A stretch of 64,000 nt of DNA. Origin: Clarireedia homoeocarpa. Lineage: Eukaryota; Ascomycota; Leotiomycetes; Helotiales; Rutstroemiaceae. Shown in pieces: positions 45,246 to 56,136 of the stretch. Location: assembly GCA_001465935.1 (NCBI GenBank), contig LNKV01000053.1, positions 62,001 through 126,000 of the forward strand, read 5' to 3'. Under the pieces are notes generated by a model. That model was not told where the DNA came from, did not search any database, and saw only the letters and a list, made by a program, of their open reading frames with translations. The first letter of the stretch is position 1. Each line of letters begins with the position of its first letter. Position numbers and translations under genes: made by a program.

Positions 45246-46439
45246 CAAGCCAATACAAGCCAATACACGCAACCAATAAATCTCGGCCAAATTATTCCTT
45301 TATTCTTCTCTTTCCCTTCCATTTTCTCCCCTCACAAGTCCCTATTTCTCTCCCCTCTTTTCCATTCTCTTCTCCGCAAGAAGCAAGAAATTCCATTGCT
45401 CTTTCACTCACCCACTCACCCACTCACTCACTTGACAATTCCACACACCTTTTTTACTGCTAACTCGACTCAACCCATTCGGCCTCTTTATGGAGATTTA
45501 CAGAAAACTATGGAGACAACACCTACTCCACACAAATGATTCCACTTGGTCCATCCAGTTCCGCAACTTTTGTGGTTAAATTTTTTTTTTTCTTTTCTTT
45601 TTCCCTGGTCTTCGAGAAAATCCATCCGATTTGGGTGGGGTTCGGGCTCGGTGCATTGTGGGCTGTGGACTTGTGGGTTGGTTGGTAGGTTTCATGGCCA
45701 CTGCGCAGTACAGTAGCACCCGGCCGGGTAAAAGTAAGAGAATGATGAGGTATGATGCTACGTCTCTTCCGAGCTGCAAAAGAATGGGGGGGGGAGGGGG
45801 GAAGTGGGTTTGAGAGTCGATTGAGGTTGATGAGGATGATTGTTAATCACTATATGTACATGTACTGTCCGATAGTGTGCGTGTGGGTGTTACAACATGA
45901 GGATGCTGTGCAGGAAGTGTAGACATGGACATGCAAGCAAACATATCAAAAAGTCACGATATCGTAGAGTTTGTAGCTTCACCAAAGAAGGTGGAAGGTC
46001 AAGCAGCTCGAAGATGCAATATTCGATTTATTTTGCCTAGTAGGCGACGTGACCCCTCTGCCTCTCCTCCGTCCCCTCTGCATCCATCATGGACCTGTCC
46101 CAGGTGGAAGGAAGATATAAGAATAGATCATCCAATTCATCCGCATTTACCCCCGAGCAAAGAGAGGAATTCGGCCGAAGTAGATGAACGTCGCCGAATT
46201 ACGAGGGAAATAGCTTGCTCAATGTACCTATATGCTATGCTATTATCTTCCTCCCTCTTTCTCTCTCTCCTGCTGCTGCTGATTTACATGAGGTGGTAAT
46301 GTAAATATTACTAGGCAGTTGTCGGCCATCACCATGAAAACGGTTTATTGGTAGCACAGCTGAAACCATCCAACTATATACATTACACGTGCGTGCTTGC
46401 TTGCTAGCCTCAGAAATTGCAAACGCATTCTCCTCCCCT

Positions 46440-46850
46440 CTACCCTGCTTCTCTTTTACGTCTTACCTTCCCTTCCCCATCCTCCAGAATTTCCAAAAAC
46501 GTATCCGCAATTCCTCCAGCTCCATCTTTAGCTAGACCCTGAGATCGTAAGGCATCGGATGACCTACCAAGAAAAAAAAGTTTTTTCACGGTAGGAAGAA
46601 ATGAATGGGGAACAAAGCGTATCCCATTACCAAAAACACTGGAGCAAACTCGAGACTGGAGAAATTGAACATCATCTGCTGAAGAAAGCAAGAACTCTGG
46701 ATGGGCAAAGTATGACTTCAAGGCTACCACTAACTCAAGCAATCTTTTCTCCGTGGGGCAGAGACTTCCCCCGCTCGGGAGACTCTGAGAGCTCATGTGG
46801 AAAGTCTTCCGAAATCTCGTGGCATATCCCATGGCATATCCCATGTTCAT
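46440..46850 (-). CDS. Hypothetical ORF, not recognised
   Basis: 136 codons ending in a charged tail. The segment GLAKDGAGGIADTFLEILED has the look of real protein, and a GTAAGA directly after GEGK could be a donor, but no downstream exon was found and no domain is recognised. It stands alone in a repeat-rich spacer. Confidence 0.2.
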   Translation of the reverse strand: MNMGYAMGYATRFRKTFHMSSQSLPSGGSLCPTEKRLLELVVALKSYFAHPEFLLSSADDVQFLQSRVCSSVFGNGIRFVPHSFLPTVKKLFFLGRSSDALRSQGLAKDGAGGIADTFLEILEDGEGKVRRKREAG

Positions 46851-47336
46851 GTCCGTCAGTGCAAGTCTTTCTTTTCAAACCATCATACGGTAAGTAAAGG
46901 AACAGGTAGGTTCACGTAAGCAATCCGTCGTATCGTTGTATCGCCCGGGAAAGGTTTTTATGCCGTGAACTATTCAGGAAATGCCGCATTCCATTTATAT
47001 AATGTAGGACGGGTAAGTGTGCCGATGTGCTGTCGATGCCCTGAATTTGATCTGACAGGCAGTTTTTCTTTATCAGATGGAGAAGTCCAGAGCTCTCGCA
47101 GCCGACGACATTTGATCTACGTCGTATGCTATCATCAATCCAAATTATGTGACGAGCAAGCACAAAAACACGAAAGAGGTATCAATTCGGTCTTAATTGA
47201 CTCGACCATGATGAAATGTGGATATACTTGGTCGATATTCTGACCGAGATCAGCAAAAAACCAATGGTGCTAATGGCACTAACAGCTCATACTTGTACCT
47301 AGCCATAACTGCCGTGGATTAAAACCTTTTGCATTT

Positions 47337-47338
<2 letters not shown>

Positions 47339-47376
<38 letters not shown>
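47339..47376. repeat. T38 homopolymer
   Basis: Thirty-eight consecutive T. No adjoining gene whose retro-copied tail this could be was recognised. Confidence 0.95.
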
Positions 47377-48089
47377 CTTCGTCAATTTTTCCGTCCCATC
47401 GAACTACGATGATTGGAGAGGAGGGAATACTGATTTCCAATCAATTGGATAGCCGGTACTCGTAGTATGTAACAACAGAAGCGTACCTTTGTACATAGAC
47501 GAAGTACTTTGTAGCAGAAGGGGAAGGGGAAGGGGAAGGGAAGGGAAGAGAAAGGAAAGAAAGACCGGACGGTGTCTTCTCGGCCGTATTTTTTTGGGAC
47601 CGAAACCTTCAATCAATCCTTTCCACAACGCAACGCAACGCGCGCCTTTATGTCGATGGTGGCACAGTCCATCTGCGATATCTCATCCAACGACACGACA
47701 ACCTCATCTGCGATATCTTGTTTCAGCATGTCGCGCGGAGAATGCTGCTTGTACCTATGTACAGTACTTGTATGTTGACGATGTAAAGTGGCGAATGAAA
47801 TGAGTGGCGATACTTCGGGCGAGGATTTTGACAATACAATTTCCCCATCACGAATTGGTGGACTCAAACCCCCACAGATCGAAAGGTGCTCACAACACCA
47901 CAACGCTCCCTCGACTTCCCCATCCATTCAAGAGAGTCGCAGCAACGAAAAATACCTCCGTAATGATCGGCCCTTTGGCATGTTCTTCGGCCCCATTTTC
48001 CCTGAACGCCAAGACCCACCAATCTAGTCCTGTCAGCTCTTGGACAACGAACGGAAACGGATGTCAACGATAAGGGAGAGATGGGGAGA

Positions 48090-48170
48090 GATGCGTAGAT
48101 GCGTAGATGCGTAGATGCGTAGATGCGTAGATGCGTCGATACGTCGATACGTCGATACGTAGATACTGTA
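48090..48170. repeat. 8-bp GATGCGTA tandem array
   Basis: About six GATGCGTA units followed by GATGCGTC and GATACGTC variants. Confidence 0.95.
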
Positions 48171-48929
48171 CTGCGTAGTCTACTTGGTAGTCTACTTCGT
48201 AGTCGATGCTTCGCTTTCGTTGAATGGGTCCTTGTCCTTGTGTCGGTGCAGATTCATACTATAGTAATACTGCATGCTCGTACGGATGGGTAACACGAGT
48301 GCTAATGGCGCATCTCAAGGTTCTCCAGATATTCAGGGACGCTCCCGAAGCTCGATATTGTTTTTCACATGGGGGCCCAGGCTCGGACGACGTGTGCGGG
48401 TGAAGCCATGCGTGGCAGAGCGAATGACTGCGGTGCATTTAGCTGATACGAGGAATACCCGATGCACCCAAGGGGGAAATGCGTGCAAAAGGCGTCGTGA
48501 TAATATTCTTGTTCTGGTGTGCTTCTATCCCGCCGCTCTAGACTTTCGGCCTGGTTGCATCTGACCAAAACTTCATGCAAGCCTTAGGCTCAGTTTTATT
48601 TCTACTATCATACTACGAAGTAGTACTCGTATCATTCTTCACTTGAAATTAAAGTTTAGCTTGATTAGCACGTGACGATTCGGCAGCTCCAAAGCTCGAG
48701 CAACTAGCTATGGCTATGGCTGTGGCTGTGGCTATGGCTATGGCTATGATACTACAAAGTACTTCGTATGATATTGGATATTGCTTGTGGACACCAAAGC
48801 TTGACGCACTGCGACAACAAGCCCGACCTTTTGATTATTCCACTTGAAAAGTACAACCTTGTGCTCTGTCATACACCGATACACAGCACCATCAACTACT
48901 ACTACTGTGTCGCGCGCACTATTACGACA

Positions 48930-49765
48930 ATGTCTTCCTCGCCGGCAACATATCCTACGTACCAGCCGCCAGCTAGAAACTCACAATCATTCATGAACAA
49001 TTCCCATACCCCTCCACCACCACCTCCCAAACCCAACTCCCGAGATGTGAGTCGTCAAGGTACACCTGCCGCCGGCCAATCATTCCCACGACCTGGCGAA
49101 ACCTCCACCCCGTACGAAGCCGGGCAAGATAATCCTCGTTCCGCTCAACGAGAACCTCCTCCACATATTCAAGATCCTGGAAATCAATGGCTACCGAAAA
49201 TATTGCAGGACAAGTCGTACGTTTGGGTGTTTTCGCCGAGTGCATAGAGTATAGCTTTTAACATGAACTTAGTAAACAAGATCTTGCAGATGCTCTAGCT
49301 CAACCAAACCTCCTAGCAGCTCTCACCCATTCCAGCACGACTGCTCATCCTTCCATTGCTGCATCGCAGGAACCTTTAAAGGCCGCTCTAGACGAAAACA
49401 TATCACTAGCTACACATTTAGTCGAACTCGAAGCACGTCTTGATCATTTACGCGCATCTACACAAGCACAACTTCTTTCGACCCATGCCCTGGAACGACA
49501 ATGGAAGCAGAAGCAAACGGATATGGATCGAGCTCTAGCACCATTCTCACCATCGTCATTATACCAACGACTGGGTCAAGGCGTCCAAGAACAAGAGATG
49601 ATATGCCGCGCGATGGAAGAGAGTTTCCTTGAAGGAGATGGCGTTGCGACTGAAAAAGAAGCAACCGATTGGGTCAGAAGATATCGCGAATCGAAAAAGG
49701 TCTACTACTCTCGGCGAGAACGGAAAGAAAGGTGGGACGAAGGACGAGTAGGAGGCTGGAGATGA
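48930..49765 (+). CDS. vps37: ESCRT-I subunit VPS37 (Mod_r domain)
   Basis: Two exons (48930–49216 and 49273–49765) give 259 aa. The N-terminal ~90 residues are disordered and proline-rich (TPPPPPPKPNSRD). The C-terminal part is the Mod_r domain: LPKILQDKSKQDLADAL at the splice junction, NISLATHLVELEARLDHLR, STQAQLLSTHALERQWKQKQ and the end VRRYRESKKVYYSRRERK with RWDEGRVGGWR. This is the fungal VPS37 signature. The protein sits in ESCRT-I with VPS23 and VPS28 and sorts ubiquitinated membrane proteins at the endosome. The donor is GTACGT and the acceptor AACTTAG. Length is typical for ascomycete VPS37. The start ATG is in a good context (ACAATGTCT). Confidence 0.93.
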
Positions 49766-51200
49766 ACGAGTTCCGAAGTACCATTCATTATTCGCGTATG
49801 CCGAACCATTACTTCAAGAAATAATAACCACCGGGAGTCCAACCAAGGTGTTGTGACACTACAGATTGCGGCATTTCTTCATTCCCCGTAGAACGAAAAC
49901 AAATACCGACATGAATATTCACGTCATGGTACATGTTCACGAAATGATAGCACGCACCCACGATCTCCACGCGTCTACTAGTAGAACCAAAAACCAAATA
50001 TATATGGCTTTGAACATTTCGCCGGCATTGCCGTTCAAGTTACTAAATAGTTGTGGGGATGTGGTTTCAGCTGACCAGAAAGAAGGCGGGGTGGAGTAGT
50101 GGGGATGGATTCTCTCTTCTCCTCAAATACCGTAATGCAACAACGCTGCTGTATCTCACCCAACCCAACCTCTCCGGCACTTCTTTCGTTTGAACTAAAC
50201 CTATGCTGGTACTACTGCTCTGCTATGCACCGTTCAAGGTTACTTGATCAGCATACATACACTACAATCATACTGTGTAATAGTAACTTACACAAAACAA
50301 GGGAGAAGCCTTTTCCCTTCCCGCTCGCTTGCTCGTACAACGTCGCTTCCGCCAAGCCCGAAAACACTCACACAGTTAAAGGTCCGACTTCACCCACCAA
50401 TCAGAAACCGGCTAAACGATATAATTCTACGACGTACCACCAGTATGACTGCCGAAACCTTTTTCTTTTTTGGGGTTGACTTTTCTATTCAAGCGAGGGG
50501 GGATGTGAGATCTAGGTAAGTATCTTGTATCACCCACCAATCTACAGTCAGTTGGTTGGTCGGTTTCGAGTGGCTTGCTTCGATTGCTTCTTAATCTAGC
50601 TTCTTGCGCCGGGTGTATCCGAATGCTTTGTGTTTGTGCGAGGGTATATTTTGCCTGAAATGTTATTACGAGTGAGATTGGTGTGGTACTGGATGAGAAT
50701 TGAGTATGCATAGATCCCTTTTGTGTTCGTGGTTGGTTCTACTGGTGGAAGATGGTTGTTGTTTTAGTTTCGCGACTTGCCATAACTTAAATATACAATA
50801 CTACACAACACAATACTGTGGGACGTAAGATGGGGGATGATAGATGAATACGAGATCTGGGGTTTTAGCTTCTCTGGGCATTTTCGGTGTGTGATCTTGC
50901 GACCATCTTTTCCTTCCTCTTTTCTCTTTGGTTGGTTGTGCTGCTGTTGTTGTTGGTTATTATTATTATTGAAAACGAATACAAGGTTGCTCGACGCCAT
51001 GAATGATGTTATGTATGTGATAAAGATGCAATGTGATGGGAATTTTGATCTGATTGGAGTCGGGATGAGGGAGGAGGGGAAGGGGGGAAGGGAAGGGGGG
51101 GAGGGAGGGGGAGGGGTATGGATTAGAGCATGTGACTACTTACTTGCTTGGATCTAGAACTATTCATTTTCAATAGTTAGCTTGACTCGGTGCGTGCATG

Positions 51201-51257
51201 TATCTATGTATGTATGTATGTATGTATGTATGTATGTATATATGAATGTATGTATGC
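51201..51257. repeat. (TATG)n microsatellite
   Basis: About twelve tetranucleotide units with a short TATATATGAA interruption. Confidence 0.95.
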
Positions 51258-51820
51258 TTTGGGATTCGGTACGATTATGCTGTGATGGTAGATGATGCTA
51301 TCCTATCACACAGAGAGAGATATTTGCTGCAATATGTATAGTGTAATATAGCGTGGCAAGCTTTTTCGTTCACTGGGTAGTTGGTCTGGAGGTTAAGTGA
51401 GGGGAGGTGAGTAGATGGGGATGGATAATAATAGGGATAATTAAGATGAGAATGGGAATGGAAAAAAAGCATAAGATGATATGATATGATTGATTATATA
51501 CACATCTTTTTATTCTCATTTAACACGAACTAAAAGCTGGAGAGATGGGAGAACGGGAGGATAAAAGAATGGAGCGATAGAGTAGAGTAGAGAAGAGTAG
51601 AGTAGTGGTTGTATTTCTATATTAGCTGGGTTGTGTCAAATCTGTGAGGAGAAGGGGGATGAGGGGGATTGGATTAAGTAATCAACGAGTCGTTCGTTCA
51701 TCGAAACCTGTGTATTGTGTTTTTTTCTCGTGCTGTGTTGCTCTAATGCAAGGTGAAGATGGAGATAAATGGGAAAAGAAAGGGAAAGGAGAAGAAAACC
51801 CCAGGCTAGTTTTGTGTTAT

Positions 51821-51867
51821 GCTGGGTTGTGCTAGGTTGTGCTAGGTTGTGCTAGGTTGTGCTGGGT
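51821..51867. repeat. 10-bp GCTAGGTTGT tandem repeat
   Basis: Nearly five copies of GCTRGGTTGT. Confidence 0.95.
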
Positions 51868-53176
51868 CTTTGCTATGCTGGATAGAGAGCAGCTAGAGAG
51901 AGAGGGAGAGAGATTGAGATTTGAAAGGGAGAAAATAGGAGAGAATTGAGCAAGGAGTTGGGCGGGGGGCGGGGGTTGGAAGAATGATGGAATTTGGATT
52001 AGGGTTGATGGGTAGTCGAGAATGGGCGTTATATTGAAGTATTGAACAAGTACTGTGAGTTTGTTAGGGTATGGATGAGATTGAATGGAATGGATCTGTT
52101 TATCGTTGATTGACTTTGTGGAGGTTGCAGTGTATGAGTCTATCTAGGACGGGGGAGGGTATGACTTGGATGGGGAAGATGGATGGAGAGTTACATGGCG
52201 TTGACAAAGTTAGAGTATCTGTCTATCAGCTGGCTGGTTAGGAAAGCGTCACAAGGGGAAGTAGAGGGTGGACAGATGGCTGAACAAGGAAGTATAACCC
52301 ACCATATTAGACAACGGATAATAAAGGAGCAGCCAATCTCGACGCCTTGCGCTCACTGCAAACGGCGTAGAGAATGAACAGTATATCTTGGTAGCCAGTA
52401 GTACAGGAGCTGACAATTACACTAGCAACAAGAGAAGAGAACAAGAACTATAATGTTCTCACATTTGCTTCTGCAGTATGAGTTGTATTTCCCCGAGTGA
52501 CGAGCGGGCCGGCGTCAGTACTTTGAGAAAGGAGTGCCTGAGTAGAGGGGGTATATAAGGGAAAACAATGAGAGGAGGGGACAGGGGTTGAGGAAAGAAA
52601 AAGTGACAGGAAGGGAAACTTCATGATGGGATGTAGGTCACAAACTAGGTATTTTCAAAGGGTATACATAAACATAAGCGTGACATATTAATTAATAGGG
52701 TAGATTGTAGAAAGAAATTCCCATCCAAGAATAGAAATTTGGATTATAGGAATGGAGATAGTACTGAAAAGACGTGGAGGAATGAAAGTAGATGCAGAAG
52801 TAGGAGTAGTGAATGAGTGAGTAAACTTGTGTCGACTTCATCTGTATTTGACTGATAGGAGAAGAGGAGTGGAGTGAATCAACGAAATATAGGAACGTAC
52901 TGTATATAATGTCACATATTTCCTACCGCAGCTCGAGGACATCAAGGTGCTATCTATCCATACAAAGTTGGGATATAGACCATATCCTGTAACCATAGAA
53001 CCAATCCAGGAGGTTTAGGCAAACACAATACGATTTCATGCCATTTAATGATACATAGACCTAGAATCAATCCGGTTGATTTATATTCCCCAAACGCCCA
53101 TTACTCCATCGATGAAGCTCGTACGCATCGTATTGTATCATATCATAGCAAACTCAACTCCACTTCTATTAAGAAT

Positions 53177-54237
53177 TCAGTTCGTGTCCTCCCCCGCCTT
53201 CCCCTTTCCCTTGCCGGCAGTAGCGGTACCAGTAGAGGCGTCAGCAGCGGCTACATTTGCACCGGATGCTTTAGCAGCACCTTTGTTCCCTTTGTCTTTC
53301 TTGCCAGCTTTGGTAGCTGTAGATGCCTGGTTGAGGTAATCTTAGCAAAATATTCATGAGTTGAAGTGAGATGAATCATGATGATTGGTGTTGGGGGCAA
53401 GTTTGGATTTTAAGGAAGAGATTGAAACATACCACGGCAGCATCTCCAGTCGCAGTAGCAGTTTCATTACCCTTCTTCTTACCCTTCTTTCTCTCCTCCA
53501 AAATAGGAAGATCTCTAGGGTATGGCGGGTTGCCCTGAAGTGGCTCAGGAGTTCGCTCGATGATTATGATGCTGGCGCCACCTTGATTGTTGTTGTTGTT
53601 ATTATTGTTGTTTTTGTTATTATTGTTGTTGTTGTTGTTGTTGTTTTTCTTTGCGTCTGCGTTTGCGTCTGCGTTGCCTTGATTTGCGTTGCCATTGTTA
53701 TTATTGTCTTTGCCCTTCTTCCCGGTTGCTGCAGTGCCAGTTGAGGCAGCGGCTGCTACATTGGCACCTGATGCTTGAGCGGAACCCTAGATGATGTTAA
53801 AATTGTGGAGTTGGAGTGCGGAGGTGTATTAACTAACCTTATTACCCTTGCCCTTTTTGGCGGTTCCGGTTGAAGCTGCACCTACTGCACCTGTGGCTTT
53901 TGCAGCTCCTTTATTTCCTTTGTCCTTTTTGTTTGCGTCGCCAGTTGCGGTAGCTGTTTGGTTATTGGCTTGGAATCGTCAGCCGAGGAATGAAGAAACA
54001 TGATGGGTTTGCTAACCTGCAGCGCCACCGGCGTTGTGCTTATTTTTAGGAGAGCGAGCGTAGAAGTTGTGTGCTGGTTTGATCAGCCATTTAACTTGGA
54101 GTGGGTGTGCATCTCTACTAACCGTCTGGGACAGGTGCTCTGGCAATGATATCTCCTTCACCTGCTGGTAAAGCACGAGATGTAACGATGCCAGCAGAGA
54201 CAGCGAGCAATGCCAAGATAGATCCGAAGTTCTTCAT
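53177..54237 (-). CDS. Small secreted repeat protein (Asn/Lys/Gly/Ala-rich), repeat units carried on separate exons
   Basis: Five exons (54123–54237, 54017–54073, 53838–53953, 53433–53786 and 53177–53326) give 263 aa in frame. Signal peptide MKNFGSILALLAVSAGIVTS followed by a short pro-like segment ending IIARAPVPDG. Exons 3, 4 and 5 carry related units: KKDKGNKGAAKATGAVGAAS, then ASGANVAAAASTGTAATGKK, then KKDKGNKGAAKASGANVAAA. Exon 4 also has an Asn run (about 20 N with single K breaks) from AAC/AAT codons and a more ordered segment (IIIIERTPEPLQGNPPYPRD). No known domain; no Cys in the mature part. It may be a structural, wall or effector-like protein; repeated dibasic KK sites raise the possibility of proteolytic processing, which is only a guess. 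Splice sites are mostly GTTAGT-type. Confidence 0.72.
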
Positions 54238-56136
54238 GATGTATATGTAGAAAGCGTCAAGCTTATACAATCTATAACAAATGTAAAGAAAGAATAGAGC
54301 ACAGCTAGATTTAATTAGCTAAGATAAATCCCATAGCAACATCTACATAACTTACCTCTTTAGATATAGAAATGAATGGAATGAATGAGCAAGACAAGAA
54401 TGGACCGAATGATGGATGAAATGGATGGCTTCTTGGGGTTCTTATCTTCAACATTTGATGATGATGATGGGGAGTAGATCTGGGGTCTGGATCATATCGA
54501 AAACTAGCGTTCCATGAAACCATGGGATGAGAATCAAAAACAAGCTCATCCGTATCTCGTCTGCTCTCCGCTCTTACTCTAAAGTTTATTTCCAGGAGAA
54601 CAACTTGATAGCCTGAATGTATTGCCTCAAGCGGTCATCGGCTCTAGGCGAAATGTCTGAGTTGTGCAATTTTTAGAACGGGAGGATAGATCGACAGCAT
54701 CTATCTGAGAAAAAGCTTATTCCAGTAAAGATGTGAAGTTTACTAGCTTCTTTCTCCATGTGAAGAGGAGGTGGCGAGATTTTGCAAGGTTGTTTCTATT
54801 CCCAAAACAACCTTCAAGACATGAGATAGGCATGTTGAGCATCAATCGTCTCATCTTGAACGCTGTCCGGAGTCTAGATTCTGTGGAGGCCTCAAAAGAT
54901 TGGATGAACGTGATATAATGGGCTTCCGAATTAGGCTATTGATGACCTGGCATTTGACAGAGAAAAACCCTGAAAATTATCAAACAGACGATTAAACAGA
55001 TTCGGATTCAAATGTCAAACACATAGAGGTCTGAGATGCCCCTGTCACAGCCAATGTACGCTTACACACCCCTGAGCGCCCTAGGAAGATTCCTCGGAAG
55101 ATGTGATACCGTGCGGTATCCGAGCACTATTAACTGTAACATGTAGCACAATATCCAAAGGATTCTATTTCCCGGACAATGAATGTCATCGCCTTGGCAT
55201 CTGATGATTGACACTTGTCAAGCAAGAGCACGTCCTGCACGCACAGAATCTCCTCCTCTGAGCGAGAACCATATACTTGGCGAATGACTGGCAAAGTGGA
55301 CCATTCACACTTTGCTATAAACATATGCGAAATCCAAGAGATGATCGTCCAAACCCGCATCGCCAAGCACGAAAACACGCCGTGTCTGATGGGGACAGCC
55401 TGCTAATTAGGGCTCGGCGGGTTAAGTAAACGCGATATTTAGAGTTAGGTGACCACTATGCTATGGCTACGATAGAACTGTTGACTACCAGGTCGCTTTG
55501 AATGAGACGCACCATATGTCAGGGGGGTCTAGCGCTTGCTCGAGCATACTCCCTTGTCGACACTGCTGATGGCTAGGCCCGTACACCCAACGTTACCTTC
55601 CAGGAGCTCAAAGAATCTAGATGATCGACTGGATTTCGAGAAACAGTCGGTTGGTATGATAGCCGGCTTCTAAATAGTCTGGTGTGTCCATTGCCTTTAC
55701 GGATGGATGGATGGATGGATGGATGGACGCCCAGTTGCCCGCATTTTCGATGAGACATTATCTGTTCCATGTTCCGTGACATGTATACTGATGAGAAATG
55801 GGAGAAGGGAGAAGAGAGAAGAGAGAAGAGAGCACACGCCGGTCACTCCAGCAGCAGCGTATGATATCTCTCTCGCAGACATGAAATTTCGCTAGATTCC
55901 TAACAAACTTCTGCTTGCAGGTTGTTGTGAAGGTATTCCCGAAGACATCATTTAAATGGAGATTTGAGATGCTTGGGTGTGGCTGGAGAAGATGGCTTTG
56001 ATTCGGGAGACGTCTGATTGGTCCGAGGTTCCAATTGCCGAAAGAATGAGCTCAAGACTTGGGGAAGGCAAAAACTGAGTCAATACCCATTCAAACCCCA
56101 AACATATCAGACAATTGATATGAGGTGAAGATAATT
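54238..56136. other. 1.9-kb spacer, no gene recognised
   Basis: Divergent promoters of the secreted repeat protein and ETF-QO. Contains GGAT tetranucleotides (55700–55725) and GAGAA repeats (55805–55830). A minus-strand ORF at 55130–55378 has no recognised domain. Confidence 0.5.

Larger units (their letters stand above)
43837..48929. other. 5.1-kb repeat-dense intergenic region
   Basis: Between divergent F-box and VPS37 genes. Contains a G10 run (44065–44074), GAGGTGTGAGGT repeats (44221–44310), a GTGTAT hexamer array (44705–44785), GGATATGGAT repeats (44846–44900), an ACATCTATATGT array (45108–45245), G-rich runs near 45786, a T38 run (47339–47376), GGGGAA repeats (47519–47550) and a GATGCGTA 8-mer array (48090–48170). 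A minus-strand ORF at 46440–46850 (136 codons, containing KDGAGGIADTFLEILEDGEG) reads protein-like but matches no family known to me. No RNA gene recognised. Confidence 0.6.
49766..53176. other. 3.4-kb gene-free spacer with simple repeats
   Basis: Convergent ends of VPS37 and the secreted repeat protein. Contains a purine-rich GGGGAAGGG stretch (51063–51115), a TATG tetranucleotide array (51201–51257), AGAGT repeats (51580–51606) and a GCTAGGTTGT 10-mer array (51821–51867). No domain-bearing ORF or RNA gene recognised. Confidence 0.6.

Noticed and set aside
45073..45540. Three overlapping ORFs (Tyr/Ile-rich, His/Leu-rich, Cys/Thr-rich)
   Set aside because: All are frames of the same ACATCTATATGT array, with no domain.
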